Notes: generated by a model not told the origin, from the letters alone. 64,000 nucleotides of DNA from Diaminobutyricimonas sp. LJ205 (GCF_009755725.1 NZ_CP046619.1:2666001-2730000); one strand, 5' to 3'; shown: positions 48,048-56,343, counted from the stretch's first letter. Numbers and translations: made by a program.

Positions 48048-48051
48048 GCCG

Positions 48052-48090
48052 CCGAGGCAGGCCGGCAGCCGAGGCAGCCGAGGCAGCCTC
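48052..48090. repeat. Short tandem repeats of CAGCCGAGG type
   Basis: Imperfect 9-base units (GCCGAGGCA, CAGCCGAGG) occur between the flavin reductase stop and the end of the convergent GAPDH gene. It is low-complexity spacer DNA. Confidence 0.45.
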
Positions 48091-49597
48091 AGGCCGAGGC
48101 GCCCACCAGCTCGCCGGGCGCTTCGTCCGCAGGCTCAGTAGCTGCCACCGCCACCGCTTCCCGTGCCGGGAACACCCGCGGGTGGCTGCCGGCGATCTGC
48201 TCGATCACCCGGACGACCTGGCAGCTGTAGCCGAACTCGTTGTCGTACCAGACGTAGAGCACCAGGTTCTTGCCGGTCGAGATGGTGGCCAGTCCGTCCA
48301 CCACGCCCGCCCGGCGCGAACCGACGAAGTCGGTGGAGACCACCTCGGGCGAGTCGATGTAGTCGATCTGCTGCCGCAGCGGGGAGTGCAGCGACATCCC
48401 GCGCAGGTAGGCGTTGACGTCGTCCTTGGTCGCCTCCCGCTCGAGCGTGAGGTTCAGGATCGCCATCGAGACGTCCGGGGTGGGCACGCGGATGGCGTTT
48501 CCGGTGAGCTTTCCGGCGAGCTCGGGCAGCGCCTTGGCCACAGCCTTCGCGGCTCCGGTCTCGGTGATGACCATGTTCAACGCGGCCGCGCGGCCACGAC
48601 GGTCGCCCTTGTGGAAGTTGTCGATCAGGTTCTGGTCGTTCGTGAACGAGTGCACCGTCTCGACGTGGCCGTGCACGACGCCGTACTCGTCGGTGATCGC
48701 CTTGAGCACCGGGGTGATGGCGTTGGTGGTGCAGGATGCCGCGGAGAGGATGGCGTCCTCCGCGGTGATCGCGTCGTGGTTGATGCCGTGCACGATGTTC
48801 TTGATGTCGCCCTTGCCGGGCGCGGTGAGCAGCACACGGGCGACGCCCTTGGACTGCAGGTGCTGCGAGAGTCCCTCGCGGTCGCGCCAGCGTCCGGTGT
48901 TGTCGACGACGACGGCGTTGTTGATGCCGTACACGGTGTAGTCGACCGTGGCCGGGTCATCCGAGTAGATCACCTGGATCAGGGTGCCGTTGGCGAGGAT
49001 GGTGTTGTTCTGCTCGTCGATGGTGATCGTGCCCTCGAACGGGCCGTGCACCGAGTCGCGGCGCAGCAGGCTGGCGCGCTTCACCAGGTCCTTCTCGCCG
49101 CCCTTGCGCACCACGATGGCGCGCAGCCGCAGGCCCTGACCGCCGCCGTCGTGGGCTATCAGGATGCGGGCGAGCAACCGGCCGATGCGGCCGAAGCCGT
49201 AGAGCACGACGTCGGTCGAGTCGCCGTCGGCCGGGCCGTCGAGCACGGGTGACAGCTCGGCGCGCAGGAACTCTTCGAGCGTGCGCCCCTCGCCGATCTC
49301 CGCGAACCGGCCGAGCAGCTTGGCGAGGTCGATGGACGCTGCACCGAGGTCAAGCCGGCTGAGGATCTCAAGCAGCGGAAGGGTCTGCTCGACGGCGAGC
49401 TCGGTGTTGTCCAGCTGCCGGGCGTAGCGGTGTGCCTTCAGGATGCCGATGGCCGACTTGTGGATCAGGCGCCGCCCGTGAATGGAGACCACGACCCCAC
49501 GTTCCCGATAGAGCGATCCGATCAGCGGGATCATTCGCTCGGCGATTGCCTCGCGGTGCATCCAGTTGGTGAGCGCGGCGTCGGACTCGTGGTTCAT
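48089..49597 (-). CDS. gapB: Long-form glyceraldehyde-3-phosphate dehydrogenase (GapB-like)
   Basis: 502 residues from ATG 49597, with AGGGAAG upstream. The GAPDH core starts near 128: the nucleotide-binding GFGRIGR lies at 134-140, catalytic Cys289 is in SAASCTTN, and WYDNEFGYS is near the end. An N-terminal extension of about 125 mostly helical residues precedes it. Corynebacterium glutamicum GapB has a similarly long form and works in the gluconeogenic direction with NADP, so the same role is inferred here. The first visible 22 codons of the longer open frame lack a start signal. A Glu/Ala/Pro-rich tail follows the catalytic domain. Confidence 0.85.
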   Translation of the reverse strand: MNHESDAALTNWMHREAIAERMIPLIGSLYRERGVVVSIHGRRLIHKSAIGILKAHRYARQLDNTELAVEQTLPLLEILSRLDLGAASIDLAKLLGRFAEIGEGRTLEEFLRAELSPVLDGPADGDSTDVVLYGFGRIGRLLARILIAHDGGGQGLRLRAIVVRKGGEKDLVKRASLLRRDSVHGPFEGTITIDEQNNTILANGTLIQVIYSDDPATVDYTVYGINNAVVVDNTGRWRDREGLSQHLQSKGVARVLLTAPGKGDIKNIVHGINHDAITAEDAILSAASCTTNAITPVLKAITDEYGVVHGHVETVHSFTNDQNLIDNFHKGDRRGRAAALNMVITETGAAKAVAKALPELAGKLTGNAIRVPTPDVSMAILNLTLEREATKDDVNAYLRGMSLHSPLRQQIDYIDSPEVVSTDFVGSRRAGVVDGLATISTGKNLVLYVWYDNEFGYSCQVVRVIEQIAGSHPRVFPAREAVAVAATEPADEAPGELVGASA

Positions 49598-49729
49598 GGC
49601 TTCCCTTGTTCGGCAGCAGAGTATTCGTTTGCTAAAGCTCGCCGGGTGGGCGATCTCATCCATTCTCTCAAGATCGGGCCCCTCTTACGGCTCAAACGCG
49701 CATGAAGGGTCGGCCGCGTCATCGATATT

Positions 49730-49751
49730 CGAAAGAACGGCGGTTCTTTCG
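49730..49751. promoter_or_regulatory. Palindrome CGAAAGAAC-ggcg-GTTCTTTCG upstream of the HNH nuclease gene
   Basis: Perfect 9-bp arms with a 4-base centre in the divergent gap between gapB and the nuclease gene, 62 bp before the nuclease start. It is probably an operator. It is also like an SOS half-site layout (GAAC...GTTC spacing 4), but the outer bases differ from the TCGAAC consensus. Confidence 0.5.
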
Positions 49752-49812
49752 CTCGGTGTCGGGAGTCGCGGATAGGCTGTCGGGGTCCCCCACCACCCCG
49801 AGGAGCTCCACC

Positions 49813-50571
49813 GTGCCACGATCCCGTCGCCGGCGCGGACGGATGTCGCAGCTGCTGCTCGGCACCGGCGTAGCCGTCCTGCTCGCCGCAGCCGCCGCCC
49901 TCGGTATCGGTGTCGCGGGCGACGCCGAGCCGCTGCAGGCGGACACCGCGGCATCCGACTCGAGCACACCGGCGGAGTCCAACCCACCCGTCCCCGCCGC
50001 GACCGGCACCGCGTTCGCCCAGCTCGAGACGATCCCGATCAAGGGCAAGGCTCCGCAAACCGGTTACGACCGCGACGAGAAGTTCGGCAACGGCTGGCTC
50101 GACACTGACCGCAATGGCTGCGACACCCGCAACGACATGCTCGCCCGCGACCTCACCGACATCGCCCGCGAAGGACCGTGCACGGTGCTCACCGGCGACC
50201 TTGTCTCGCCGTACACCGGTGAGACGATCGAGTTCGTCCGCGGCAATGAGACCTCCATGCACGTGCAGGTCGACCACGTCGTGGCGCTGTCGAACGCCTG
50301 GCAGACCGGCGCCCAGCAGCTCAGCCAGGAGGACCGCGAAGCGTTCGCCAACGATCCGCTGAACCTGCTCGCCGTCGACGGCACCTCGAATCAGCAGAAG
50401 GGCGACGGGGATGCCGCGACCTGGCTGCCGTCGAACAAGGACTTCCGCTGCGACTACATCGCCCGGCAGGTCGCGGTGAAGGCGAAGTACGGACTGTGGA
50501 TGACGCAGGCCGAGCACGGCGCGAGTATCCGGGTGCTCTCGCAGTGCCCCGAGCAGCCTGCGCTGTACTGA
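49813..50571 (+). CDS. Secreted HNH endonuclease-family (DUF1524) protein
   Basis: 252 residues from GTG 49813, with GAGGAG upstream. A basic start (PRSRRRRGR) and a hydrophobic segment (about 12-34) export or anchor the protein outside the cell. A Ser/Thr/Pro linker follows. The nuclease domain contains DTDRNGCDTRNDML, TGDLVSPYTGETIEF and VQVDHVVALSNAWQTGA, where the DH pair is the metal-binding and catalytic site, then NLLAVDGTSNQQKGD. Extracellular DNA degradation for nutrition is a common proposal for this family. The last codons (QCPEQPALY) are repeated in decayed form 877 bp downstream. Confidence 0.88.
   Translation: MPRSRRRRGRMSQLLLGTGVAVLLAAAAALGIGVAGDAEPLQADTAASDSSTPAESNPPVPAATGTAFAQLETIPIKGKAPQTGYDRDEKFGNGWLDTDRNGCDTRNDMLARDLTDIAREGPCTVLTGDLVSPYTGETIEFVRGNETSMHVQVDHVVALSNAWQTGAQQLSQEDREAFANDPLNLLAVDGTSNQQKGDGDAATWLPSNKDFRCDYIARQVAVKAKYGLWMTQAEHGASIRVLSQCPEQPALY
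50542..50558 (+). repeat. 17-bp direct repeat, upstream copy (inside HNH gene 3' end)
   Basis: CAGTGCCCCGAGCAGCC, coding QCPEQP. The identical 17 bases recur at 51419-51435. Confidence 0.85.
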
Positions 50572-50660
50572 CTCCTTGCTCCAGTCATTGTTGGGATCGT
50601 CTCGATGAACGTCGACCTATAGTCCCGTTCTACTGTTGATGGATTGGGCGAGGGGCAATC

Positions 50661-51413
50661 ATGGATGGCGCGGACGAGGACGGCTGGTCTAACGTCGCGG
50701 CCGAATGGGCGGCCCTCTGGGGAGATTTCTCCGGCCCCGCCCGGCAAGCCCTGATCGACACGAGCGGTATCGGCCCAGGGTCACGCGTGCTCGACGTCGG
50801 CTGCGGCAGTGGTGAGTTCCTCGCCATGTTGAGCCGCCTGGGAGCATTCGCCGCCGGCACCGATCCAGCTCCGGGAATGCTCGAGCTGGCCAGGCGCCGA
50901 AGTCCGGCCGCGGACATCCGTCCGGGTACCGCCGAAGCGATCCCCTGGCCCGATGACAGTTTCGACGTCGTCACCGCAGTCAATGCGTTCCAGTTCGCCG
51001 AGAACACGCGTGACGCGCTGGCGGAGGCGGTCAGGGTCGCGGTTCCCGGCGGTTCGATTGCCGTCTCGAACTGGGCGGAGGGCGAACTCAACGACCTGAA
51101 CACGATCGAGGCCGCCGTCGCCCACGCCGATGGTGAAGAGCTGGCGCCGGATGGCGAGCTCCGCCGGGCCTGCGGCCTGCAGGAGCTGTTCCGCGACGGA
51201 GGACTCGAGCTCATCGCCGCGGGACTCGTCGATGTTCCGTGGGAGGCCATCGACGATGATGCCCTCATTGACGGCGTCCTCCTCGGCGAGACCGCCGAGA
51301 GGGCGTTGTTCGCCCGGGTGGTGGTCGAGGCCGCACAGCCCTTCCGGATGGCATCCGGGAGCTACCGACTGGTCAATCGGTTCCGGTATGCGGTCGGGCG
51401 GGCACCGAAGTAA
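50661..51413 (+). CDS. Class I SAM-dependent methyltransferase
   Basis: 250 residues. SAM-binding motif VLDVGCGSGEFLAML near 43, second-strand acidic region AAGTDPAPGMLELARR, and post-I motif FDVVTAVNAFQFAENTRDAL. The protein is UbiE/COQ5-like in layout. GAGGGG precedes the ATG. The substrate is unknown. The gene lies within an 877-bp interval bounded by a 17-bp direct repeat of the neighbouring nuclease gene's end, so it may be an insertion. Confidence 0.85.
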   Translation: MDGADEDGWSNVAAEWAALWGDFSGPARQALIDTSGIGPGSRVLDVGCGSGEFLAMLSRLGAFAAGTDPAPGMLELARRRSPAADIRPGTAEAIPWPDDSFDVVTAVNAFQFAENTRDALAEAVRVAVPGGSIAVSNWAEGELNDLNTIEAAVAHADGEELAPDGELRRACGLQELFRDGGLELIAAGLVDVPWEAIDDDALIDGVLLGETAERALFARVVVEAAQPFRMASGSYRLVNRFRYAVGRAPK

Positions 51414-51418
51414 CCACC

Positions 51419-51435
51419 CAGTGCCCCGAGCAGCC
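51419..51435 (+). repeat. 17-bp direct repeat, downstream copy (nuclease gene remnant)
   Basis: Identical to 50542-50558. In the same reading phase it continues PTLD then TAG, parallel to PALY then TGA of the intact gene, so it looks like a displaced C-terminal end of an HNH nuclease gene. Confidence 0.75.
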
Positions 51436-51444
51436 GACCCTGGA

Positions 51445-52104
51445 CTAGCCGTTCGCCCGCATGAACTCCGCCACGGCCGGCGCCAGCAATGCACCGATCT
51501 CGGCGGCGGACTTCTTGACGCCGGCGACTTCGAACGAGTGGCCGCCGCCCTCGCGCCAGTCGATCACCGCGTTCGCGCCGATCCGCGACACGACTCCGTC
51601 CAGCAGCTCGGGCGTCGCGAACGAGTCGCGGGTGCCTTGGAGGAACAGCATCGGCAGCGAGAGCTCGTACAAGTGCTCGTCGCGCAGCTTGTCGGGCTTG
51701 CCCGGCGGGTGCAGCGGGTAGCCGAGAAAGACCAAGCCCGCGACATCCATCCCGTCCGCGACGGCCATTGACGCCATCCGACCGCCGAACGACTTGCCCG
51801 CCGCCCACACCGGCACGCCGGTGGAACGCGAGTGGGCGGCATCCGTCACCGCCTTCCAGACCGAGATCGCGGCCGGTGGCCGGTCGGGGAAGCGGCGCCC
51901 GGCGTCCCGATACGGGAAGTTGAAGCGCAGCGTGGCAACGCCTTCTTCGTTCATGGCGCTGCTGAATCCGGCGAGGAACGGATGCTCCTTGCCCGCGCCG
52001 GCGCCATGCGCGATCACCAGCGTGGCGAACGGATTCCCGGGCCGGGCATACAACGCAGAGACGCTGTCGTCGCCTGCGGGGATGGTCAGGGCTTCATCGG
52101 GCAC
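51445..52104 (-). CDS. Alpha/beta-hydrolase (KANL3/Tex30-like or dienelactone-hydrolase-like)
   Basis: 219 residues. LVIAHGAGAGKEHPFLAGF forms the oxyanion region. The nucleophile elbow is GKSFGGRM, the acid is Asp of FLQGTRDSFATPE and the base is His of GGGHSFEV. The domain matches the bacterial relatives of Tex30/KANL3 hydrolases, of unknown substrate. It is followed 12 bp upstream on the map by the VOC gene in the same orientation, so the AraC-VOC-hydrolase genes may be co-transcribed. Confidence 0.85.
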   Translation of the reverse strand: MPDEALTIPAGDDSVSALYARPGNPFATLVIAHGAGAGKEHPFLAGFSSAMNEEGVATLRFNFPYRDAGRRFPDRPPAAISVWKAVTDAAHSRSTGVPVWAAGKSFGGRMASMAVADGMDVAGLVFLGYPLHPPGKPDKLRDEHLYELSLPMLFLQGTRDSFATPELLDGVVSRIGANAVIDWREGGGHSFEVAGVKKSAAEIGALLAPAVAEFMRANG

Positions 52105-52116
52105 CCTCCCATCTTG

Positions 52117-52518
52117 CTACTCCTGCGAGATTCGCACCGTGTTGCCGGACGGGTCACGGAATGCGCAGTCGCGCGGCCCCCAGGGCTGGTCCATCGGTTC
52201 CTGCAGCACCTCGGCACCCGACGCCCGCACGCGCTCGTAGGTGGAGTCGAGGTCGTCGGCGCGGAACACCAGCATGGGCAGCACGCCCTTGGTCAGCAGT
52301 TCCTGCATGGCGTCGCCGTCGGCCTTCGAGCGTCCGGCGTGCGGTTCGGAGAGCACGATCCCGAGACCGGGCTGGCTGGCGGTGCCGAGGGTGACCCAGC
52401 GGAATTCGCCGGATGACACGTCGTTCTGCACCTCGAGGCCGAGCGCGTCACGGTAGAAGGCGAGCGACTCATCCACATCGTTCACGGTGACATTGGTGTA
52501 CTGGAGTGCGATAGTCAT
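52117..52518 (-). CDS. VOC-family (glyoxalase/bleomycin-resistance-like) protein
   Basis: 133 residues with two beta-alpha-beta-beta-beta modules: NVTVNDVDESLAFYRDALGLEV and MLVFRADDLDSTYERVRASGAEVLQEP. RDCAFRDPSGNTVRISQE closes the fold. Only part of the usual metal ligand set (His/Glu) is evident, so enzymatic function is uncertain. It follows, by 9 bp, an AraC-type regulator gene that is frameshifted; this pairing is frequent in actinobacteria. Confidence 0.88.
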   Translation of the reverse strand: MTIALQYTNVTVNDVDESLAFYRDALGLEVQNDVSSGEFRWVTLGTASQPGLGIVLSEPHAGRSKADGDAMQELLTKGVLPMLVFRADDLDSTYERVRASGAEVLQEPMDQPWGPRDCAFRDPSGNTVRISQE

Positions 52519-52527
52519 GCGGCCAGA

Positions 52528-52952
52528 TTAGGCCTGAGGTATCGGCGCCGCTTCTCGAATCCTGCTCGGTCTGGTGCGCTGCTTGGCGATGCACGGTGGC
52601 ATCGCCGTGACGGCGTGATGCTCCATCGCACGGTAGGCACTCGGCGACATCCCGACCAGTTCGCTGAAGCGCGAGCTGAACGAACCGAGCGAGGTCGCCC
52701 CGACCGCCATGCAGGCTTCGGTCACGGACAGGTCGCCGCGCAGCAGGGCCATCGCTCGCTCGATGCGACGGGTCATCAGGTAGTTGTAGGGCGTCTCGCC
52801 GTAGGCGGCCTTGAACTGGCGGGAGAGTGCGCCGGCGACATCAGCGCGCGCTGCGCCGTCGTCGGCACGTCGAGCGGCCGGGCGTACTCCCGGTCGATCA
52901 GGTCGCGCGCGCGGCGCAGATGCGCGAGGTTCGCGAGCTCCTGCGGGGTCAC
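52528..52952 (-). pseudogene. AraC-family regulator, broken by a frameshift
   Basis: From GTG 52952 the frame gives TPQELANLAHLRRARDLIDREYARPLDV...ALMSPAH, the first half of an AraC HTH. Near 52821-52828 one base is missing: reading continues in the expected way (R-Q-F-K-A-A-Y-G-E-T-P-Y-N-Y-L) only in the next frame. The second half then follows (MTRRIERAMALLRGDLSVTEACMAVGATSLGSFSSRFSELVG, ending PPCIAKQRTRPSRIREA). Loss of one T from the codon for the expected Phe of 'HFSRQF' explains it. It is either a true pseudogene or an assembly error. The VOC gene downstream is the usual target. Confidence 0.75.
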
Positions 52953-52967
52953 ACGATGAGGGTACCG

Positions 52968-53210
52968 CTACCCGTGATCGGTCGGCTCAACCCCGACCAA
53001 GGTTGCGGCGGCGTTCTCATCAGCGTTGAGCCGATCTCTGACGAGGTGCTCCACGAGAACCGGGATGAAGTCGCGCACTGGCCGTCCGGCGAACTCGTCG
53101 TGAGCCTGGCGAACCAACGCGGCGATGCGGTCGCGGGCGACCGTTGGGAATCGTTCGGCGAGCCGATCGATTGAGTGCTCGACTGCAACCTGCTCCTCGT
53201 CGAAGTTCAT
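52968..53210 (-). CDS. Small three-helix-bundle protein
   Basis: 80 residues from ATG 53210 with GGAG close upstream. Three predicted helices: FDEEQVAVEHSIDRLAERFP, TVARDRIAALVRQAHDEFAG and VRDFIPVLVEHLVRDRL. This fits the 'three-helix bundle dimerisation domain' family often encoded near regulators. It has no DNA-binding motif of its own. The function is unknown. The acidic, Asn/Ala-rich tail is short. Confidence 0.7.
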   Translation of the reverse strand: MNFDEEQVAVEHSIDRLAERFPTVARDRIAALVRQAHDEFAGRPVRDFIPVLVEHLVRDRLNADENAAATLVGVEPTDHG

Positions 53211-53259
53211 AGCTCCAGTGTTGGGGTGGGAGTGGAGGAGGTCAACGGTGGTTGTCAAC

Positions 53260-54159
53260 CTAGGCGGCGCGCTCGGCTGCGACCAGTTCGCGGGCGGCCG
53301 GGGCCACCTCGGCGCCGAATAGTTCGATGGTCGCGGCATCGTCGCTGGCGAGAATGAACCCGGAGGTGCCGTACTCGAGCGCGATCTCGGCGGCCTGCTC
53401 GGCCCATTCCGCGGGCGGTCCCGAGAACAGGCCGGTTCCGGATGTCTGGAACCTGCCGCCGATGTTCAGCAGGCGCCGCACGGCCCGCGGGTCCCGTCCG
53501 GCAGCCTGCGCGCCCTGGTCGATGAGGGCGTTCATCCGGACGAGTTCGGCCGGGCCGTTCTTGAGATAACCCAGCGAAGGCAGCCAGCCGTCACCGGCGC
53601 GACCGGTGAGCCGCAGCATCCGCGGCTTGTACGCACCGATCCAGATGCCCATGTCGTGCGCCGGTGCCGGTCCGCGCTTTGCTCCGGCGACCTGGTAATA
53701 GCTCCCGTCGACCCGCACGCCGCCGCGCGCATCGGTGTTCCAGACCTCGCGGAAGATCCGGATCGCCTCTTCGAGCGCGTCGACACCCTGGCCGGGCGTC
53801 AGTCGCCGTCCGCCCATCGCCTCGATCGCGTCCCAGAAGCCGCCCGAGCCGATGCCGAGCTCGATCCGGCCACCGCTGAGCAGATCCAGCGACGCGGCAG
53901 TGCGCGCGAGCATCACCGGGTCCCGGAGCGGAAGGTTGGTGACGTTGGCGCTGATCCGGATGCGATCGGTCCGCGCGGCGATGTAGGACATCAGTGTCCA
54001 CGTGTCATGGAACCGCGGCTGGTACGGGTGGTCCTGGAAGGTGGCCAGGTCCAGTCCGGCCTGATCCGCGATCACAGCAAGGTCGACCGCGTGCTGTGCG
54101 GGCTGGTTCAGCGGGGTGATGAAGACCCCGAACTGCAGGTCGTGTCCGTAGTCGGTCAT
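53260..54159 (-). CDS. Luciferase-like (LLM class) flavin-dependent oxidoreductase
   Basis: 299 residues, (beta/alpha)8 fold. Landmarks: LQFGVFITPLNQPAQHAVDLAVIADQAGLDLATFQDHPYQPRFHDTWTLMSYIAARTDRIRISANVTNLPLRDPVMLARTAASLDLLSGGRIELGIGSG is abbreviated here to its ends: the first strand QFGVFIT (9-15), the GRIELGIGSG strand near 97 and IWIGAYKPRMLRLTGRAGDGWLP near 170. The cofactor may be FMN or F420; the family uses both. ATGA overlap with the preceding fusion gene indicates one operon, and its sequence resembles the fusion's N-terminal domain. Confidence 0.88.
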   Translation of the reverse strand: MTDYGHDLQFGVFITPLNQPAQHAVDLAVIADQAGLDLATFQDHPYQPRFHDTWTLMSYIAARTDRIRISANVTNLPLRDPVMLARTAASLDLLSGGRIELGIGSGGFWDAIEAMGGRRLTPGQGVDALEEAIRIFREVWNTDARGGVRVDGSYYQVAGAKRGPAPAHDMGIWIGAYKPRMLRLTGRAGDGWLPSLGYLKNGPAELVRMNALIDQGAQAAGRDPRAVRRLLNIGGRFQTSGTGLFSGPPAEWAEQAAEIALEYGTSGFILASDDAATIELFGAEVAPAARELVAAERAA

Positions 54160-56264
54160 GATGCTGCCTCCTCGGCGAGCGCGGGGGCGATTGGAAAGTT
54201 GTCGTTGAACAGATTGTCAGGGTCGAACCGGGCTTTGAGCTCGCGCAGTCGTGCCAGGGTCATCGGCGTGAAGGCGTCTTCGAGCTGTTCCGGCCCACTC
54301 TCGGTCTCGAAGCTCAGGTAGAGACCGTCCATGAACGGATAGAGGCTGTCCCAAGCGGCATTCAGCCAGGCGCGGTTCGAGCCCATCGCACTGATGGCGA
54401 AGTTCGCATCGCGATGCGCGTACGCAGTGGCATCCGGAGCGATGTCGGATGCCGCGCCTCCGGTTGCCCGGATCTGGAAGAACTGGGTGACCCCGCTCCG
54501 CACGAAGCGCGCGGTCGCCTCGGCGAACTCCGGGGTGATGTGCCGGGTCAGCCCGGAGCGGCTGACCGGCTCGCCCCGCCCCTGGTGGGCAACGTCCTGC
54601 GCCTTCAGGAGGGCCGCGGCGTAGGGCAGCAACTGAACGGACTGCTGGTACAGCGGTGCAATGTCGGCGAACGGCTGCAGTTGGGCAATGATCGTGTCTG
54701 GATCGTCTGAGTCGACCATGGCGGACAGCTGTGCGATCATCGGCTGATCCGGACGGGGCGCGCCCATCAGCAGGAAACTAGTGGTCTGCCGCGGCGCCGA
54801 CTCCTGCGTGGCGCCCCACCTCATCAGGAAGTCCGCAGTGTCGTCGACGACGAAGACGAGTTGCGCCCAGCCGACGGCGGGCACCACGGCAGCCTCGAAT
54901 TCGAACGCGGTGACGATGCCGAAGTTCGCGCCGGCACCGCGGACGGCCCAGAACAGTTCGGGGTTCTCGGTGTCGCTGGCGTGCACCTCGGAACCGTCGG
55001 CGAGCACCAGGTCGACGGCCCGCAGGTGGTCGATGGCCAGGCCGTGGTTGCGGCCGAGGAAGCCGATTCCGCCGGTGGTCGCGAGCCCGCCGACGCCGAC
55101 TCCGCCGAAGTCGCCCGAGCTGATCACCAGGCCGTGCGGTTCGAGGGCGGCCGCGACATCCTGCCAGCGCGCTCCCGGGCCAATCCGCACCAGACGGCTG
55201 CCCTCGTCGAGCACCTCGATGTCGTTCATCGCAGCGAGACTGATGACGATGCCGCCGTCGTTGGTGGAGCGGCCGCTGATGCCGTGCCCACCGCTGCGCA
55301 ACGACAGCGGTACGTGGCGATGATCGCGCGCGAAGGCGAGCGCCGCGACCACGTCGGCCGTGTTCCGGGCTTGCAACACGAGGCCGGGCGAACCGCCACG
55401 GAGGTAGGTCGACCGCGTCCGCGAGTACACGGTGTCGCCGGGTTCGACCGCGATGTCGGCCAGTGCAGCAGGCAGTCCGTCGTAGTCAATCCCCGGACGG
55501 CGCTTGGCACGCGCCTCGGCACGACGAGGTACGCGTTCGGCTCCAGGTGCCGCGGCGCGGAGGGTCGGGATGACCTCGCGGGCGAATGCCTCAATCGCGG
55601 CAGGGTCATCGGTGCGCAAAAAGAAGCCGGAGACGCCCTCCGCGAGCAGCGGTGCGAGATCGATGGCGGGGTCGGTCACAGTGACCGTGCGGCGGATCTC
55701 GCGCGGGTCGCGACCCAGCTCGCGGGCGGCCGCGTCAATGGCGGCATTGGCAGCGCGGAGTTGCTCCGGCGCGGTGACAGTGGTGAGCCAGCCGTCGGCT
55801 TCGCGGCCGGCGAGCTGCAGCGTCCGTGGGTCGTCGCCGGCCAGGTGGATCGGAACGTCGTGCGCGGGAGCCGGCCCGCGTTCGGCCCCGCCGACACGGA
55901 AGTGGTCGCCGTTGTAGCGCAGCAGTCTTGCGTCGTCGACGTTCCACATCGCGCGCACCACGTCGAGGGTTTCAGCGACCGCCTCGGAGTCGTCACCGCG
56001 GAACGCGAGCTCGAGCCGACCATTTGAGAGCAGGTCCAGGCTGGCCGATTTGCGGGCCAGGACGGCGGGGAACTCCGGAACTGGCAGCGCGGCCGACAGA
56101 CGGACGCGCGCGGTTCGCGCGGCGATCCAGGACAGCAGCGTCCACTGATCCAATTGATCGTCGGTCTCGATGCTCACGCTGTCGAAGCCTCGCTGCTCGC
56201 TGAGCTCAGCCAGCTCCGCGGTGGTGATCGAGGTGCCGAACTGGAGTGCGTGGCGGTAGCTCAT
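54156..56264 (-). CDS. Fusion of LLM-class oxidoreductase and FAD-linked (BBE/VAO-type) oxidase
   Basis: 702 residues. Residues 1-240 are a shortened luciferase-like domain (QFGTSITTAEL, RLELAFRGDD, DGWLTTVTAPEQL). Residues 258-690 are a VAO/berberine-bridge-type FAD domain: PLSLRSGGHGISGRS with His327 as the probable covalent FAD attachment, GDFGGVGVGGLATTGGIGFLGRNHGL, and the C-terminal BBE motif DPDNLFNDNFPI. The Cys used for bicovalent FAD in some oxidases is absent (Gly/Phe there). One chain could combine an FMN/F420 reaction with an oxidase. It is divergent from an HxlR regulator. Confidence 0.88.
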   Translation of the reverse strand: MSYRHALQFGTSITTAELAELSEQRGFDSVSIETDDQLDQWTLLSWIAARTARVRLSAALPVPEFPAVLARKSASLDLLSNGRLELAFRGDDSEAVAETLDVVRAMWNVDDARLLRYNGDHFRVGGAERGPAPAHDVPIHLAGDDPRTLQLAGREADGWLTTVTAPEQLRAANAAIDAAARELGRDPREIRRTVTVTDPAIDLAPLLAEGVSGFFLRTDDPAAIEAFAREVIPTLRAAAPGAERVPRRAEARAKRRPGIDYDGLPAALADIAVEPGDTVYSRTRSTYLRGGSPGLVLQARNTADVVAALAFARDHRHVPLSLRSGGHGISGRSTNDGGIVISLAAMNDIEVLDEGSRLVRIGPGARWQDVAAALEPHGLVISSGDFGGVGVGGLATTGGIGFLGRNHGLAIDHLRAVDLVLADGSEVHASDTENPELFWAVRGAGANFGIVTAFEFEAAVVPAVGWAQLVFVVDDTADFLMRWGATQESAPRQTTSFLLMGAPRPDQPMIAQLSAMVDSDDPDTIIAQLQPFADIAPLYQQSVQLLPYAAALLKAQDVAHQGRGEPVSRSGLTRHITPEFAEATARFVRSGVTQFFQIRATGGAASDIAPDATAYAHRDANFAISAMGSNRAWLNAAWDSLYPFMDGLYLSFETESGPEQLEDAFTPMTLARLRELKARFDPDNLFNDNFPIAPALAEEAAS

Positions 56265-56309
56265 GGTGAATCAACTCTGCCGAATGGACGCGACATCCGC
56301 CAATCCACC

Positions 56310-56322
56310 GTAAGCTACTTAC
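56310..56322. promoter_or_regulatory. Palindrome GTAAG-CTA-CTTAC between fusion gene and HxlR gene
   Basis: A perfect 5+5 inverted repeat with a 3-base centre, 22-46 bp from the two divergent starts. It is the likely HxlR binding site. Confidence 0.55.
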
Positions 56323-56343
56323 CAAGAGTTAGCGAGGTCGCCC

